Positions 47,459 to 55,658 of a DNA stretch of 64,000 nucleotides are shown here, piece after piece. Position numbers and translations under genes: made by a program. How positions within the stretch are numbered: the stretch's first letter is position 1; the number at the start of each line of letters is the position of its first letter. Location: NCBI GenBank assembly GCA_963712905.1, contig CAVQJU010000005.1, positions 1 through 64,000 on the forward strand, read 5' to 3'. Source of the DNA: CAVQJU01 sp963712905 (GTDB lineage: Bacteria > Acidobacteriota > Vicinamibacteria > Vicinamibacterales > CAVVIG01). A model generated the notes under the pieces. That model was not told where the DNA came from, searched no databases, and saw only the letters and a program-made list of their open reading frames with translations.

Positions 47459-48595
47459 CTACGGCAGCGGCACGATTCTCGGCGTCAGGAGGACGACGAG
47501 CTCGATGTGTTTCTTCGTGACGACCGTGGAGTGGCCGAACCAGCCGCCCGAGGTCGTGGAGGACTTCTTCTCGCGGCTCTCCTGATCGCGCCCGAAGCCG
47601 GCCACGACGATGGTCTCGCCGTCGCTCACGCGCGCGATCATGTCGGCCTGCAGGGCCTGCGGCGCCCCCACGAGCGGGCTCAGGCTCAACGTAACGACGG
47701 CGTCCTCGGCGATGTGCGGCGTGACGGCGATCGTCAACCCTTCGGTCCGGACGATCGCGGGCTCGTTGTTCAGGACCACGAGCCGCGGCGCGGCGATGAT
47801 GGTCACGGTGCCCTGCGCGGCGAGGGCCGCCATCACCTGATCCCTGTCCCTCGTCTGCCTCAGCCCCGTCCAGTCGAGCGTCGCAGCCTTGCTTCCCGCC
47901 AGTTCCACCTCGATGACCCGCGCCTCGATCTGGACCTGGCGCAGCACGCGGTCCGAGACCGCCTCCAGATACGCGCCGACGCGGTCGAGCCGCTCCGGAA
48001 AATCCGTGACCTGGACCAGCCCGGCTTTCCGATCCACGTTGAACGTGCCCCGGTTGGACAGCAGACCCTGGACGCCCTTCGCGATGTCGGCGAACACGTC
48101 GCCCTTGACGCTCGTCGTCACCCGGGCGTAGCTGCCGTTCGCGCGCGTCGCGGGATCGATGCCGATGCTGGCGTCGCCCGTGCGTTCGGCGGCCAGGTAG
48201 TCCGCGGCGAACAGGCGCGTCTCCGGCTCGCGCCGGAAGACGTGGATCACCCCGCCCTCGACCTTGAAGTCAAGGCCGAGGGGCCGCAGGATCAGGCCGA
48301 GCGCCTGGCGGATGGTGACCGACTTGAGGTCGCCGATGAACGATCCGCCGATCGACGGATCGGGGACGACGCTCAGGTTCGTGCCGCGGACGAGCAACAG
48401 CAGCACGTCGTTGATCGCCACCGGCTGTGCGAAGGTCAGCGAGAACGCGCGGTTGTCGAGATCCGGCGACTGGGCGCGGTTGTCGAGCTGCGTCAGCGGC
48501 AGCGGCGGCATCGGCGTGGGCCGAGGCGCCTGCGCGCCGGCGCGGGCTGACACCCCTGCAAGGGCCAGCGTCACAACAATCGACACCCAGTGCAC
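47459..48595 (-). CDS. MshL-like secretin
   Basis: A 378-aa outer-membrane secretin of the MSHA/type II secretion family. Signal peptide to about residue 22; STN-like domain (about 50-115, FTFAQPVAINDVLLLLVRGTNLSV-like region); N-domain with VKGDVFADIAKGVQGLLSN; C-terminal secretin domain with QVQIEARVIEVEL, VTIIAAPRLVVLNNEPAIVRTE and VVAGFGRDQE, ending VVLLTPRIV. Start is GTG 48595. Short for a secretin, consistent with lacking repeated N domains. Heads the three-gene assembly block secretin-ATPase-TPR. Confidence 0.85.
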   Translation of the reverse strand: MHWVSIVVTLALAGVSARAGAQAPRPTPMPPLPLTQLDNRAQSPDLDNRAFSLTFAQPVAINDVLLLLVRGTNLSVVPDPSIGGSFIGDLKSVTIRQALGLILRPLGLDFKVEGGVIHVFRREPETRLFAADYLAAERTGDASIGIDPATRANGSYARVTTSVKGDVFADIAKGVQGLLSNRGTFNVDRKAGLVQVTDFPERLDRVGAYLEAVSDRVLRQVQIEARVIEVELAGSKAATLDWTGLRQTRDRDQVMAALAAQGTVTIIAAPRLVVLNNEPAIVRTEGLTIAVTPHIAEDAVVTLSLSPLVGAPQALQADMIARVSDGETIVVAGFGRDQESREKKSSTTSGGWFGHSTVVTKKHIELVVLLTPRIVPLP

Positions 48596-48687
48596 GGTCT
48601 AGTTTTTCGGTGTTACGCAGGACTGGCAATAGATGTGCGGGCTGCGGACGCAGCACGCACGCGTGTGCAGCGCCGTGCAGCGGTCGC

Positions 48688-49179
48688 TCAGAGCGGCGGG
48701 GCGTCGAGCGGAGCGGGGGCCGTTTTGCGGAAGACCATCGCGCCGATCAGGCCGCCGACGGTCGAGAAGATGGCGCCGAGGAACAGCATGAACACGAAGC
48801 CGATGATCGCCCGCACGGGGCCGGAGATCATGTCGGCACGGTCCGCGTAATCCCTGAAGCCTTCGGCGCCGGCCATGTTCTCGACAATGCGGCGCATCAT
48901 CTCGCGTTCGAGCGGCCCGAGCACCAGGTTGATCGGCACCGAGATGATCAGGTGCACGACCGCCCCGGCGAGACCGGCCAGCAGGCCGACCAGCGCGCCG
49001 GTGGCCGGCGAAATCGGCACGTCCTGCGCCTGCTGCTGGAGATAGGCGGCGACGAACCCGCCACCGATCACCCAGAGGCAGCAGCAGGTGTTGCCCACCG
49101 CGATGATGGGGAGCGCCGACAGCACGCCCATGACCAGGGCGCCTGCGAGAACAGGCTGGGCCTTAATCGTAGTATTCAC
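48688..49179 (-). CDS. Small membrane protein downstream of ino1
   Basis: About 163 aa with four hydrophobic segments: KAQPVLAGALVMGVLSALPII, NTCCCLWVIGGGFVAAYL, ATGALVGLLAGLAGAVVHLI and AIIGFVFMLFLGAIFSTVGGL. Resembles the DUF5518-like or DUF4199-like small membrane proteins without a known function. Starts GTG 49179 or TTG 49185; both overlap the ino1 3' end by 17-23 bases, so coupled translation is likely. The 92-base gap that follows it before the secretin gene shows nothing. Confidence 0.7.
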   Translation of the reverse strand: MNTTIKAQPVLAGALVMGVLSALPIIAVGNTCCCLWVIGGGFVAAYLQQQAQDVPISPATGALVGLLAGLAGAVVHLIISVPINLVLGPLEREMMRRIVENMAGAEGFRDYADRADMISGPVRAIIGFVFMLFLGAIFSTVGGLIGAMVFRKTAPAPLDAPPL

Positions 49180-50476
49180 GGCCAAGGTGCGTGATGAGAT
49201 CTTCGCCCTTGAAATACCGCAGCGTGTTCTTCAGCTTCATCAGCTGGATGAACAGATCGTGCTCGGGGTAGATGTTCGGCGCGTGCACGGGCGCCTTGAA
49301 GTAGAAGGACAGCCACTCCTGGATGCCGCTCATGCCGGCGCGCTTGGCCAGGTCGAGAAACAGCGCCACATCGAGCACGATCGGGGCCGCGAGAATGCTG
49401 TCGCGGCACAGGAAGTTGATCTTCAGCTGCATCGGGTAGCCGAGCCAGCCGAACAGATCGATGTTGTCCCAGCCCTCCTTGTTGTCGCCGCGCGGGGGGT
49501 AGTAGTTGATCCGCACGACGTGCGTGAGGTCCTTGTAGAGATCCGGGTACAGATGCGGCTGGAAGATGTAATCGAGCGCCGACTTCTTCGTCTCTTCCTT
49601 CGTCTTGAACGACTCCGGATCGTCCAGCACTTCCCCGTCGCGGTTGCCCAGGATGTTGGTGGAGTACCAGCCGTTGACGCCGAGCAGCCGCGCCTTCAGC
49701 CCCGGCGCGATGATCGTTTTGATCAGCGTCTGGCCCGTCTTCATGTCCTTGCCGGCGATCGGCGACTTGGTATGCGACGCCAGCTCGACCAGCGCGGGAA
49801 TGTCGGCGGACAGGTTCGGGGCGGCGTTGGCGTACGGAATGCCCTCGCGGATGGCAGCGTAGGCGTACACCATGCTCGGCGGAATCGCCGGATCGTTCGC
49901 CTCGAGGCCGCGCTCGAAGCTCGCCATCGACTGGTGCACTTCGCTCTCGGTCATGTAGATCTCGGTGCTGCCGGCCCAAATCATGACCAGCCGGTCGAGA
50001 TCGTTGTCCTTCTTGAATTTCTGGATGTCTGCCATGACCTGTTCCGCCAGGTCACGCTTGGTCTTGCCCTTCTTGACGTTGGGACCGTCGAGCCGCTTGA
50101 CGTAGTGCTGGTCGAAGACCGCCGGCCACGGGCGAATCTTCTCGAGCTCGGGCCGCACCTGCTCGAGCAGGGCCGGCTCGAGAACACCGGCCGTTTTCGC
50201 CGCGCTGTAGCAGTCCTCCGCGAAGATGTCCCAGCCACCGAATACGAGATCCTCGAGGGCCGCCAGCGGCACAACCTCGTTGATCATGGGCGAACGGCCT
50301 TCCGTCCGTTTTCCCAGACGGATATGCCCCATCTGGGTCAGCGAGCCGATGGGCTTGGCAATTCCTTTGCGAATGGCGATGACGCCGGCGATGAAGGTCG
50401 TGCTGACGGCCCCGAGGCCGACCAGAAGCACGCCGAGTTTGCCGCGCGCGGGAGCAATGTCAACAGGAGTAGGCAC
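49163..50476 (-). CDS. ino1: Myo-inositol-1-phosphate synthase
   Basis: NAD-dependent conversion of glucose-6-phosphate to inositol-1-phosphate, the first step to inositol lipids. 437 aa from GTG 50476. NAD-binding GVLLVGLGAVSTTFIAGV; family motifs GSTEIYMTESEVHQSM, LLGVNGWYSTNILGNRDGEVL and CRDSILAAPIVLDVALF. Bacterial homologues often make phosphatidylinositol-type lipids. First gene of a long minus-strand run; a possible -10 (TATAGT) lies at 50485-50490 just outside a heptamer array. Confidence 0.95.
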   Translation of the reverse strand: MPTPVDIAPARGKLGVLLVGLGAVSTTFIAGVIAIRKGIAKPIGSLTQMGHIRLGKRTEGRSPMINEVVPLAALEDLVFGGWDIFAEDCYSAAKTAGVLEPALLEQVRPELEKIRPWPAVFDQHYVKRLDGPNVKKGKTKRDLAEQVMADIQKFKKDNDLDRLVMIWAGSTEIYMTESEVHQSMASFERGLEANDPAIPPSMVYAYAAIREGIPYANAAPNLSADIPALVELASHTKSPIAGKDMKTGQTLIKTIIAPGLKARLLGVNGWYSTNILGNRDGEVLDDPESFKTKEETKKSALDYIFQPHLYPDLYKDLTHVVRINYYPPRGDNKEGWDNIDLFGWLGYPMQLKINFLCRDSILAAPIVLDVALFLDLAKRAGMSGIQEWLSFYFKAPVHAPNIYPEHDLFIQLMKLKNTLRYFKGEDLITHLGREYYD

Positions 50477-50484
50477 AAACGAGA

Positions 50485-50490
50485 ACTATA
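50485..50490 (-). promoter_or_regulatory. Possible -10 box of ino1
   Basis: TATAGT on the minus strand, 9 bases before the ino1 GTG. At 18 bases further upstream the heptamer array offers GTGACT as a -35-like hexamer (4 of 6). The array units could therefore serve as the upstream promoter element. Confidence 0.35.
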
Positions 50491-50500
50491 TCGCAGGCGG

Positions 50501-50719
50501 CAGTCGGCAGTCACCAGTCGACAGTCAGCAGTCCGCAGTCGGCAGTCAGCAGTCCGCAGTCGGCAGTCACCAGTCGGCAGTCACCAGTCGGCAGTCACCA
50601 GTCGGCAGTCACCAGTCCGCAGTCACCAGTCCGCAGTCGGCAGACCCGGGAACGCTCAAACGGGGTCCAATTGACTGGACTGCAGACCGGCGACTGCGGA
50701 CTGCGGACTGTAGACTGAG
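50501..50719. repeat. Largest heptamer-repeat array: 20 direct and 6 inverted units
   Basis: Left arm 50501-50640: twenty consecutive 7-base units, all beginning CAGTC with two variable bases (GG, AC, GA, AG, CG), no phase break. A spacer of about 37 bases including CAGACCC follows. Right arm 50678-50719: GACTGCA, GACCGGC, GACTGCG, GACTGCG, GACTGTA, GACTGAG, the inverted form of the same unit. It fills the divergent region between ino1 and the methyltransferase-like gene. Confidence 0.9.
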
Positions 50720-50733
50720 TAAACTGTCCGGCC

Positions 50734-51306
50734 ATGATGAATCCGTTCTCGCGCCGCGCCGAGTCGCACCTGCTGGCCGTCAGCATGACGGGCGTGAAAA
50801 TGGGCGACCGCGTCGCGTTTGTCGGCTGCGCCCACGGGGGACGGCTGGCGGCCATCGCCTCGAAAGTCGGCTTGTCCGGACGGGCCGTGGCGGTCGTCCC
50901 TGACGACCGCGCGGCGGCGCTGACGCGGAAAGGCGCCGAACAACTGGGCGTGCTCGTCGAAATCGAAGTCGCCGCCCCGACCGCCCTGCCCATCGAAAAC
51001 AACGCGATCGACCTCGCGGTGGTCGATGACACGGCGGGCCTTCTTGCCACGATTCCGCCGGCCGATCGGGTTGCGGCCATTCGCGAGCTGGTGAGGGTCC
51101 TTCGGCCGGGCGGGCGCGTCGTCGCCGTCGGCGCCGGGGCGGTGTCCGGCCTCGCGCGGTTGGTGACACGCGCCCCGGCCGCGGCGTCGCTCACGGCGTC
51201 GGGCGACGTCAACGCGGCGCTTGCCGCCAACGGCTTCTCCATCGTGCGGACGCTGGCCGAGCGCGAGGGCCTGGTATTTGTCGAAGGGATCAAGCCCAGG
51301 GCATAG
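50734..51306 (+). CDS. SAM-dependent methyltransferase-like protein
   Basis: A 190-aa protein with a class I methyltransferase Rossmann layout: MGDRVAFVGCAHGGRLAAIA in place of the SAM-binding motif I, LSGRAVAVVPD (motif II region), LAVVDDTAG (motif IV region) and VRVLRPGGRVV (motif V). Motif I has an unusual Ala-His in the Gly-rich loop, so activity is uncertain. Starts at ATG 50734 or the next codon. A clear terminator follows at 51312. Confidence 0.7.
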   Translation: MMNPFSRRAESHLLAVSMTGVKMGDRVAFVGCAHGGRLAAIASKVGLSGRAVAVVPDDRAAALTRKGAEQLGVLVEIEVAAPTALPIENNAIDLAVVDDTAGLLATIPPADRVAAIRELVRVLRPGGRVVAVGAGAVSGLARLVTRAPAAASLTASGDVNAALAANGFSIVRTLAEREGLVFVEGIKPRA

Positions 51307-51311
51307 AGCAG

Positions 51312-51331
51312 AGGGCACTGTGCCCTTTTTT
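51312..51331 (+). terminator. Intrinsic terminator after the methyltransferase-like gene
   Basis: AGGGCA-CTG-TGCCCT followed directly by a run of T, six bases after the stop codon; a standard rho-independent terminator. Confidence 0.85.
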
Positions 51332-51435
51332 CTGGGCAGCTCTGCCCCGCCGCTGGAGCGCGACACCTCCAAATCCCTTGAAAATCCGCAGTCCTTTCCG
51401 TGCGCGAACGGCAAGGCTTTTGCGCTGAGCCGGGC

Positions 51436-51897
51436 ATGTCTTCCGCGGGCAGGACGGCCGCAGGCGCGTTCATCGTGTTCAGCCTGGGTGCGGCCGTGGC
51501 GTTCGTGGTCACCGGCGCAGCGGTCCGGCGCGCTGTGCCCCACGGAACGGCAGGCGTAAGCCATCCGGAACGGGCGCCGCTCGAACTCGTCTCGCTCGAA
51601 CACGACCGCGACGGTGATCGCTTCATCGTGCGAGGCATGGTCAGAAACCCGGCAACAGCCGTGGTGGACGGGCTGGTGGCGGCCGTATCCGTCTTCGATC
51701 AGGACGGAGAACTCATCGGCAGCGGACACGCCTCGGTCGAAGCGCAGAGGCTGGCTGCAGGCGCCGAAACGCCGTTTGTCGTCATCGTCGCCGGAGCAGG
51801 TGGCGGGGAGCGCTATCATCTGAGCTTCCGCGCGGCCGGCGGCATCGTGCCGCACCTCGACCGACGGGCCCGCGGTGTGCTGGCCGGGCTGTCATGA
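51436..51897 (+). CDS. Membrane-anchored FxLYD-domain-like protein
   Basis: A 153-aa protein from ATG 51436. One N-terminal membrane helix (AAGAFIVFSLGAAVAFVVTGAAV), then an extracytoplasmic beta-sandwich region (FIVRGMVRNPATAVVDGLVAAVSVFDQDGELIGSG, and ETPFVVIV) typical of FxLYD domains. Function unknown; such proteins often accompany VWA proteins. It overlaps the start of the VWFA gene (ATGA). An in-frame start at 51400 adds 12 unrelated residues. Confidence 0.75.
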   Translation: MSSAGRTAAGAFIVFSLGAAVAFVVTGAAVRRAVPHGTAGVSHPERAPLELVSLEHDRDGDRFIVRGMVRNPATAVVDGLVAAVSVFDQDGELIGSGHASVEAQRLAAGAETPFVVIVAGAGGGERYHLSFRAAGGIVPHLDRRARGVLAGLS

Positions 51898-52959
51898 AAA
51901 CCGTCAGAACCGCCCCGCGTCTTGCGTTCGCTGCCGCCGCGCTCGTGCTGGCCATGGCGGCCGTCCGCGCGCAGAACGCAGAGCCCCAGGGCGAGGCCGG
52001 CGTCCGGTTCAAGAGCGGCGTCGAGCTGGTCAACGTGACGGCCACAGTGTCGGACTCGCTGGGCCGCTTCGTGCCGGGGCTGCAGCGGGACGATTTCCTC
52101 GTGTACCAGGACAACAACCCGGTCGAAATCGTGGAGTTCAGCGCGGAGCGGGTACCGGTCAGCCTCGGAATGGTGCTCGACACGAGCGCCAGCATGGCAG
52201 GCCACAAGATGGAGGCGGCCCGGGCCGCGCTGACGCGCTTCACCGAGGAACTGCTCGACCGGGCGGATGAACTGTTTCTCTACCGGTTCAGCAACTACCC
52301 CGGCCTGGCGCAAGGGTGGACCAACGATCGGCGGCGGATCCTCTACGCGCTCGACCGCATGACGCCCTACGGGGGCACGGCGATGTACGACGCCGTGGAG
52401 GATGCGATTCCCCTGGCGCAGCAGGGCCGGAACCGCAAGCGGGCGCTCGTCGTGATCTCGGACGGCAACGATACGGCCAGCCACGTGGACATCCGCGACC
52501 TCAAGCAACAGATTCGCCAGAGCGAGGTCCTGGTGTACGCGGTCGGGATCGATGGCGAAGGCGAGCCCACGATGCGCCGCGGGCCCGTTCAGCCGCAGCC
52601 GCGCATCCCGATGCCGGTCCCGTTTCCATTCCCGGGAATGCCCCGCGGCCGCAGCTGGCCTCAGCCCCCGCCGATCGGCGGATCGGGCGGCAATCAGCGG
52701 TACCGCCGGCTCGACGACCGCGTCAACGCCGCCGCGCTGCGCGAGATGACGGATGAAAGCGGCGGGCGCACCGAGATCGTCCGCGACCCGCGGGATCTCG
52801 ATCCGGCGACGGCCGGCATCGCCGACGAGCTGAGCAAGCAGTACCTCCCTCGCCTACACCTCGCCGGGGAAGAAAGACGGCCGCTGGCATTCGATCCGCG
52901 TGGAGGTGAAGAACCGCGCGTATCGCGTTCGCTCACGGAACGGATACATCGCGAGTTAG
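51894..52959 (+). pseudogene. VWFA-related acidobacterial protein, one frameshift near the end
   Basis: Exported VWA-domain protein of the TIGR03436 acidobacterial type. Signal peptide ending at VRAQ (about residue 24), then VNVTATVSDSLGRFVPGLQRDDFLVYQDN, a VWA domain with the metal motif DTSASMAG and VVISDGNDTA, and a Pro/Gly/Arg-rich insertion (about 225-260). At 52844/52845 an extra C shifts the frame. Removing it restores the family ending (QYSLAYTSPGKKDGRWHSIR, then a stop at 52957-52959); without it the ORF runs into a repeat and stops at 53030. Probably an assembly error, since the rest is intact. Confidence 0.85.
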
Positions 52960-52967
52960 ACGGACGG

Positions 52968-53057
52968 GGTTCGAGGTTCAAGGTTCAAGGTTCAGGGTTC
53001 AGGGTTCCGACGGCGAACCTGGAACCTTGAACCCTGAACCCTGAACCCTGAACCTCG
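52968..53057. repeat. Symmetric heptamer-repeat hairpin, GGTTC/GAACC type
   Basis: Six units of GGTTCNN (GA, AA, AA, AG, AG, CG; 52968-53009), a six-base core, then six inverted units (AACCTGG, AACCTTG, AACCCTG x3, AACCTCG; 53016-53057), all in 7-base phase. It begins eight bases after the corrected VWFA stop and ends 16 bases before the ZIP gene start. Confidence 0.9.
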
Positions 53058-53073
53058 TGGATTAAGATGTTCC

Positions 53074-53820
53074 GTGCCCCTGCTCGCGACCGCGTTGGGA
53101 CTGAGCCTGCTCGGCAGCTGCGGCGGGCTGCTCGTCGCCAGCTCGCTGCTCCTCTTCACCCAACGCATCCGGACGCGCCTCGTGCCGTGGCTGGTCAGCT
53201 ACGCCGTCGGTGCGCTGCTCGGCGTCGCGCTGCTCGCGCTGCTGCCCGAAGCCCTCGAGACGCTGTCGCCGCCTGCCGTGTTCGGCACGCTGCTCGCCGG
53301 CATCCTGACGTTCTTCGTCCTCGAGAAGCTGGTGCTGCTTCGCCATTGCCACACCGATGCGTGCCAGGTGCACGGAGCGACCGTGCCGCTCGTCCTCATC
53401 GGCGACGCGTTCCACAACTTCATCGACGGCGCGATCATCTGCGCCGCCGTGCTCACGTCGGTGCCGCTCGGCGTCAACACGGCGATTGCCGTCGCCGCGC
53501 ATGAGATCCCGCAGGAGGTCGGCGACGTCGCCATCCTGCTGGCCGCGGGCTACAGCCGCGGCGGCGCGCTGCTGCTGAACCTCGTCTCGGGCGCATCGGG
53601 GCTGCTCGGCGCCCTGCTGGCCTACGCCGCCGTGGGCGTCGTCCCGGGAATCCGCCCGTTCATCCTCGCGTTTTCCTCGGCCAGCCTGCTCTACATCGCG
53701 ATGTCCGATCTCATTCCGGATCTGCATCGCGGACAGCTCGACGCCAGTGCGGTGCGGCAGGTCGTGCTCATCGCCGCCGGCATCTTCACGATCGTCGGCT
53801 TCGAACACCTGCTGGGGTGA
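53074..53820 (+). CDS. ZIP family divalent metal transporter
   Basis: A 248-aa integral membrane protein with about eight helices. ZIP metal-site motifs HNFIDG (in the fourth helix) and HEIPQEVGD (in the fifth) are both present, and a His/Cys-containing loop (RHCHTDACQVHG) precedes them. Moves zinc, iron or manganese into the cytoplasm. Start is GTG 53074. Followed after one base by the MbfA-like gene, suggesting joint control of iron or manganese uptake and export. Confidence 0.9.
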   Translation: MPLLATALGLSLLGSCGGLLVASSLLLFTQRIRTRLVPWLVSYAVGALLGVALLALLPEALETLSPPAVFGTLLAGILTFFVLEKLVLLRHCHTDACQVHGATVPLVLIGDAFHNFIDGAIICAAVLTSVPLGVNTAIAVAAHEIPQEVGDVAILLAAGYSRGGALLLNLVSGASGLLGALLAYAAVGVVPGIRPFILAFSSASLLYIAMSDLIPDLHRGQLDASAVRQVVLIAAGIFTIVGFEHLLG

Positions 53821-53821
53821 C

Positions 53822-54958
53822 ATGGACCAGATCAATCTGGCCACGATCGAGCGGATGTGGCGGCGGGAAGTCGAGGCCGCGCACACCTACAAGCTGCTCG
53901 CCGCGCGCGAAAGCGACCCCAAACGCCGGAATATCCTGCTCCGGCTGGCCGAGCAGGAAGACAAGCACGCGGGGCGGTGGTCCGAGCGCATCGTGGCCGC
54001 CACCGGGCGCGTCCCCGACCCGAAGGAGGTCGAGCGCGGCCTCACCTGGTTTCAGCGCATCGGCGATTCCAGCGTCGTGCTGCACCGCCTCGAGCAGGAA
54101 GAGAGCAAGGCGGAAGCCGAGTACGACGACCTCCTGACCCGGTTGAGCGATCCGACGGATCGGCGCATCGCCGAGGAAGCGATGCTCGAAGAACGCGATC
54201 ACGCCGTCGTGCTTCGCACGCTGGCCGGCGGGAACATCCCGAGTCCCCGGTCCACGCTGGACACCATTCTTCGCCGCGAGCGATGGCACGTCCGCGGCAC
54301 GGGATGGATTGGCGACGCCATCTACGGTGTCAACGACGGCCTCGGCGCCGTGTTCGGCATCGTGTCCGGCATGGCGGGCTACACCGGCGGAAGCGAGGTC
54401 GTGCTCGCCGCCGGCCTCGCCGGCACGCTGGCGAGCGCGCTTTCGATGGGCGCCGGCGCCTACCTCGCCTCGAAGTCCGAGCGCGAGGTTTACGAATCCG
54501 AAGTGGCGCGCGAACGGGCCGAGATCCAGGAGGATCCGCACGAAGAAATGCTCGAGCTCGAGCTGTTCTATCAGCTGAAGGGGTTCTCGGTCGAAGAGTC
54601 GCGCGCCATGGCCGAGCGCATTCACAAGGAGCCCAAACAGTTTCTTCGCGCGCTGGTGCAGGAAGAGCTGGGCCTCTCGGAGGAGCACTTCCCCAACCCC
54701 TGGCGCTCCACCGTCTCCGCGAGCATCTCGACGGCGATCGGAGGGTTCATTCCGATCATTCCTTTCTTTTTCGCTGTCGGCATGCCCGCGGTCGTCGCCT
54801 CCTTCATCATCAGCACCGCCGCGCACTTCGCCGTCGGCGCGTCGAAGGCGCTGGTGACCTCACGGCCGTGGTGGGCGACGGGAATCGAGATGACGGTCGT
54901 CGGGATCATCGAGGCCGCCGTCACCTACGGCGTCGGCGTCGCGTTCGCGCACGTTTGA
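53822..54958 (+). CDS. mbfA: Ferritin-like/VIT fusion (MbfA-type iron exporter)
   Basis: A 378-aa protein. N-terminal ferritin-like (rubrerythrin) domain (about 1-145) with two ExxH diiron motifs: EQEDKH (E46, H49) and EERDH. The C-terminal part (about 165-378) is a VIT1/CCC1-type membrane domain with GDAIYGVNDGLGAVFGIVSG, MGAGAYLASKSEREVYE and SISTAIGGFIPIIPFFF. MbfA exports iron and limits peroxide stress in rhizobia; the same domain order is seen here. Pairs with the ZIP importer one base upstream. Confidence 0.92.
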   Translation: MDQINLATIERMWRREVEAAHTYKLLAARESDPKRRNILLRLAEQEDKHAGRWSERIVAATGRVPDPKEVERGLTWFQRIGDSSVVLHRLEQEESKAEAEYDDLLTRLSDPTDRRIAEEAMLEERDHAVVLRTLAGGNIPSPRSTLDTILRRERWHVRGTGWIGDAIYGVNDGLGAVFGIVSGMAGYTGGSEVVLAAGLAGTLASALSMGAGAYLASKSEREVYESEVARERAEIQEDPHEEMLELELFYQLKGFSVEESRAMAERIHKEPKQFLRALVQEELGLSEEHFPNPWRSTVSASISTAIGGFIPIIPFFFAVGMPAVVASFIISTAAHFAVGASKALVTSRPWWATGIEMTVVGIIEAAVTYGVGVAFAHV

Positions 54959-55039
54959 CAAGAACGTCCTCCGCCGGTGACAGCGGCAGAGCGCGTCCGC
55001 AGAAAACGCGGATTCGCACCGGTTTCACGCTCATCCGTC

Positions 55040-55054
55040 TGGCACTTTGCTTGC
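55040..55054 (+). promoter_or_regulatory. Sigma54 promoter of the BON-domain gene
   Basis: TGGCAC-N5-TTGC matches the -24/-12 consensus with GG-N10-GC spacing. It lies 42 bases upstream of the BON-protein ATG, so the leader would be about 30 nt. Needs an NtrC-type activator bound upstream; one is encoded at 25238. Confidence 0.75.
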
Positions 55055-55096
55055 CTCTTCCGATTGGCGGAGCCAGAAAAAGACTCGGAGGGCAAG

Positions 55097-55651
55097 ATGA
55101 GGAAGATACTGACGACGTTCGGGGCGGCGCTTGCGCTGACGGCGACGATGTCGGCCGGATACGCTGAAGACCGCAAAGATCTGCAGGTGTTCAACGACAT
55201 CTCGAAGGCCGTGACGCGATACGCGCAGTTCTCGATTTTCGACAGCGTGGACGCAAGCGTGAAGGACGGCGTGGTCACGCTCACGGGCCGTGTCACGATG
55301 CCGTACAAGAAGGACGAGATCGAAAAGCGCGTGTCCAGGATCGACGGCGTGAAGCAGGTACACGACCAGATTGCCGTGCTGCCCGTTTCGCAGTTCGACG
55401 ACCAGCTCCGTTACCGGATCGCCCGCGCGATTTACAGCAACCCGAACTTCTGGAACTACGCGATCATGGCCGATCCGCCCGTCCACATCGTCGTCGAGCA
55501 CAGCCGCGTGACGCTGACGGGCGTGGTCCAGAGCGACGTCGAGCGGATGGTGGCGCGGTCGATTGCCGGCAGCCAGTTCGGCGTGATGTCGGTGGTCAAC
55601 AACCTGAAGACCGACGCGGAGGTTAAAGACGCGCTTGAAAAAACCTTCTGA
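55097..55651 (+). CDS. Periplasmic BON-domain protein
   Basis: A 184-aa exported protein: signal peptide (TTFGAALALTATMSAGYAE), then two BON domains (about 35-100, with VKDGVVTLTGRVTMPYKKDEIEKR; and about 110-180, with VVEHSRVTLTGVVQSDVERMV). BON domains bind membranes or cell wall and are common in OsmY-like envelope-stress proteins. It starts at ATG 55097 with GGAGGG 4-5 bases upstream and a sigma54 promoter 42 bases upstream. The 3' end overlaps the most distal start of the next gene. Confidence 0.9.
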   Translation: MRKILTTFGAALALTATMSAGYAEDRKDLQVFNDISKAVTRYAQFSIFDSVDASVKDGVVTLTGRVTMPYKKDEIEKRVSRIDGVKQVHDQIAVLPVSQFDDQLRYRIARAIYSNPNFWNYAIMADPPVHIVVEHSRVTLTGVVQSDVERMVARSIAGSQFGVMSVVNNLKTDAEVKDALEKTF

Positions 55652-55658
55652 GCTTCAG

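Noticed and set aside
50501..50719. CRISPR array
   Set aside because: Units are 7 bases with no unique spacers of 25-45 bases and no cas genes nearby; it is a tandem short repeat.
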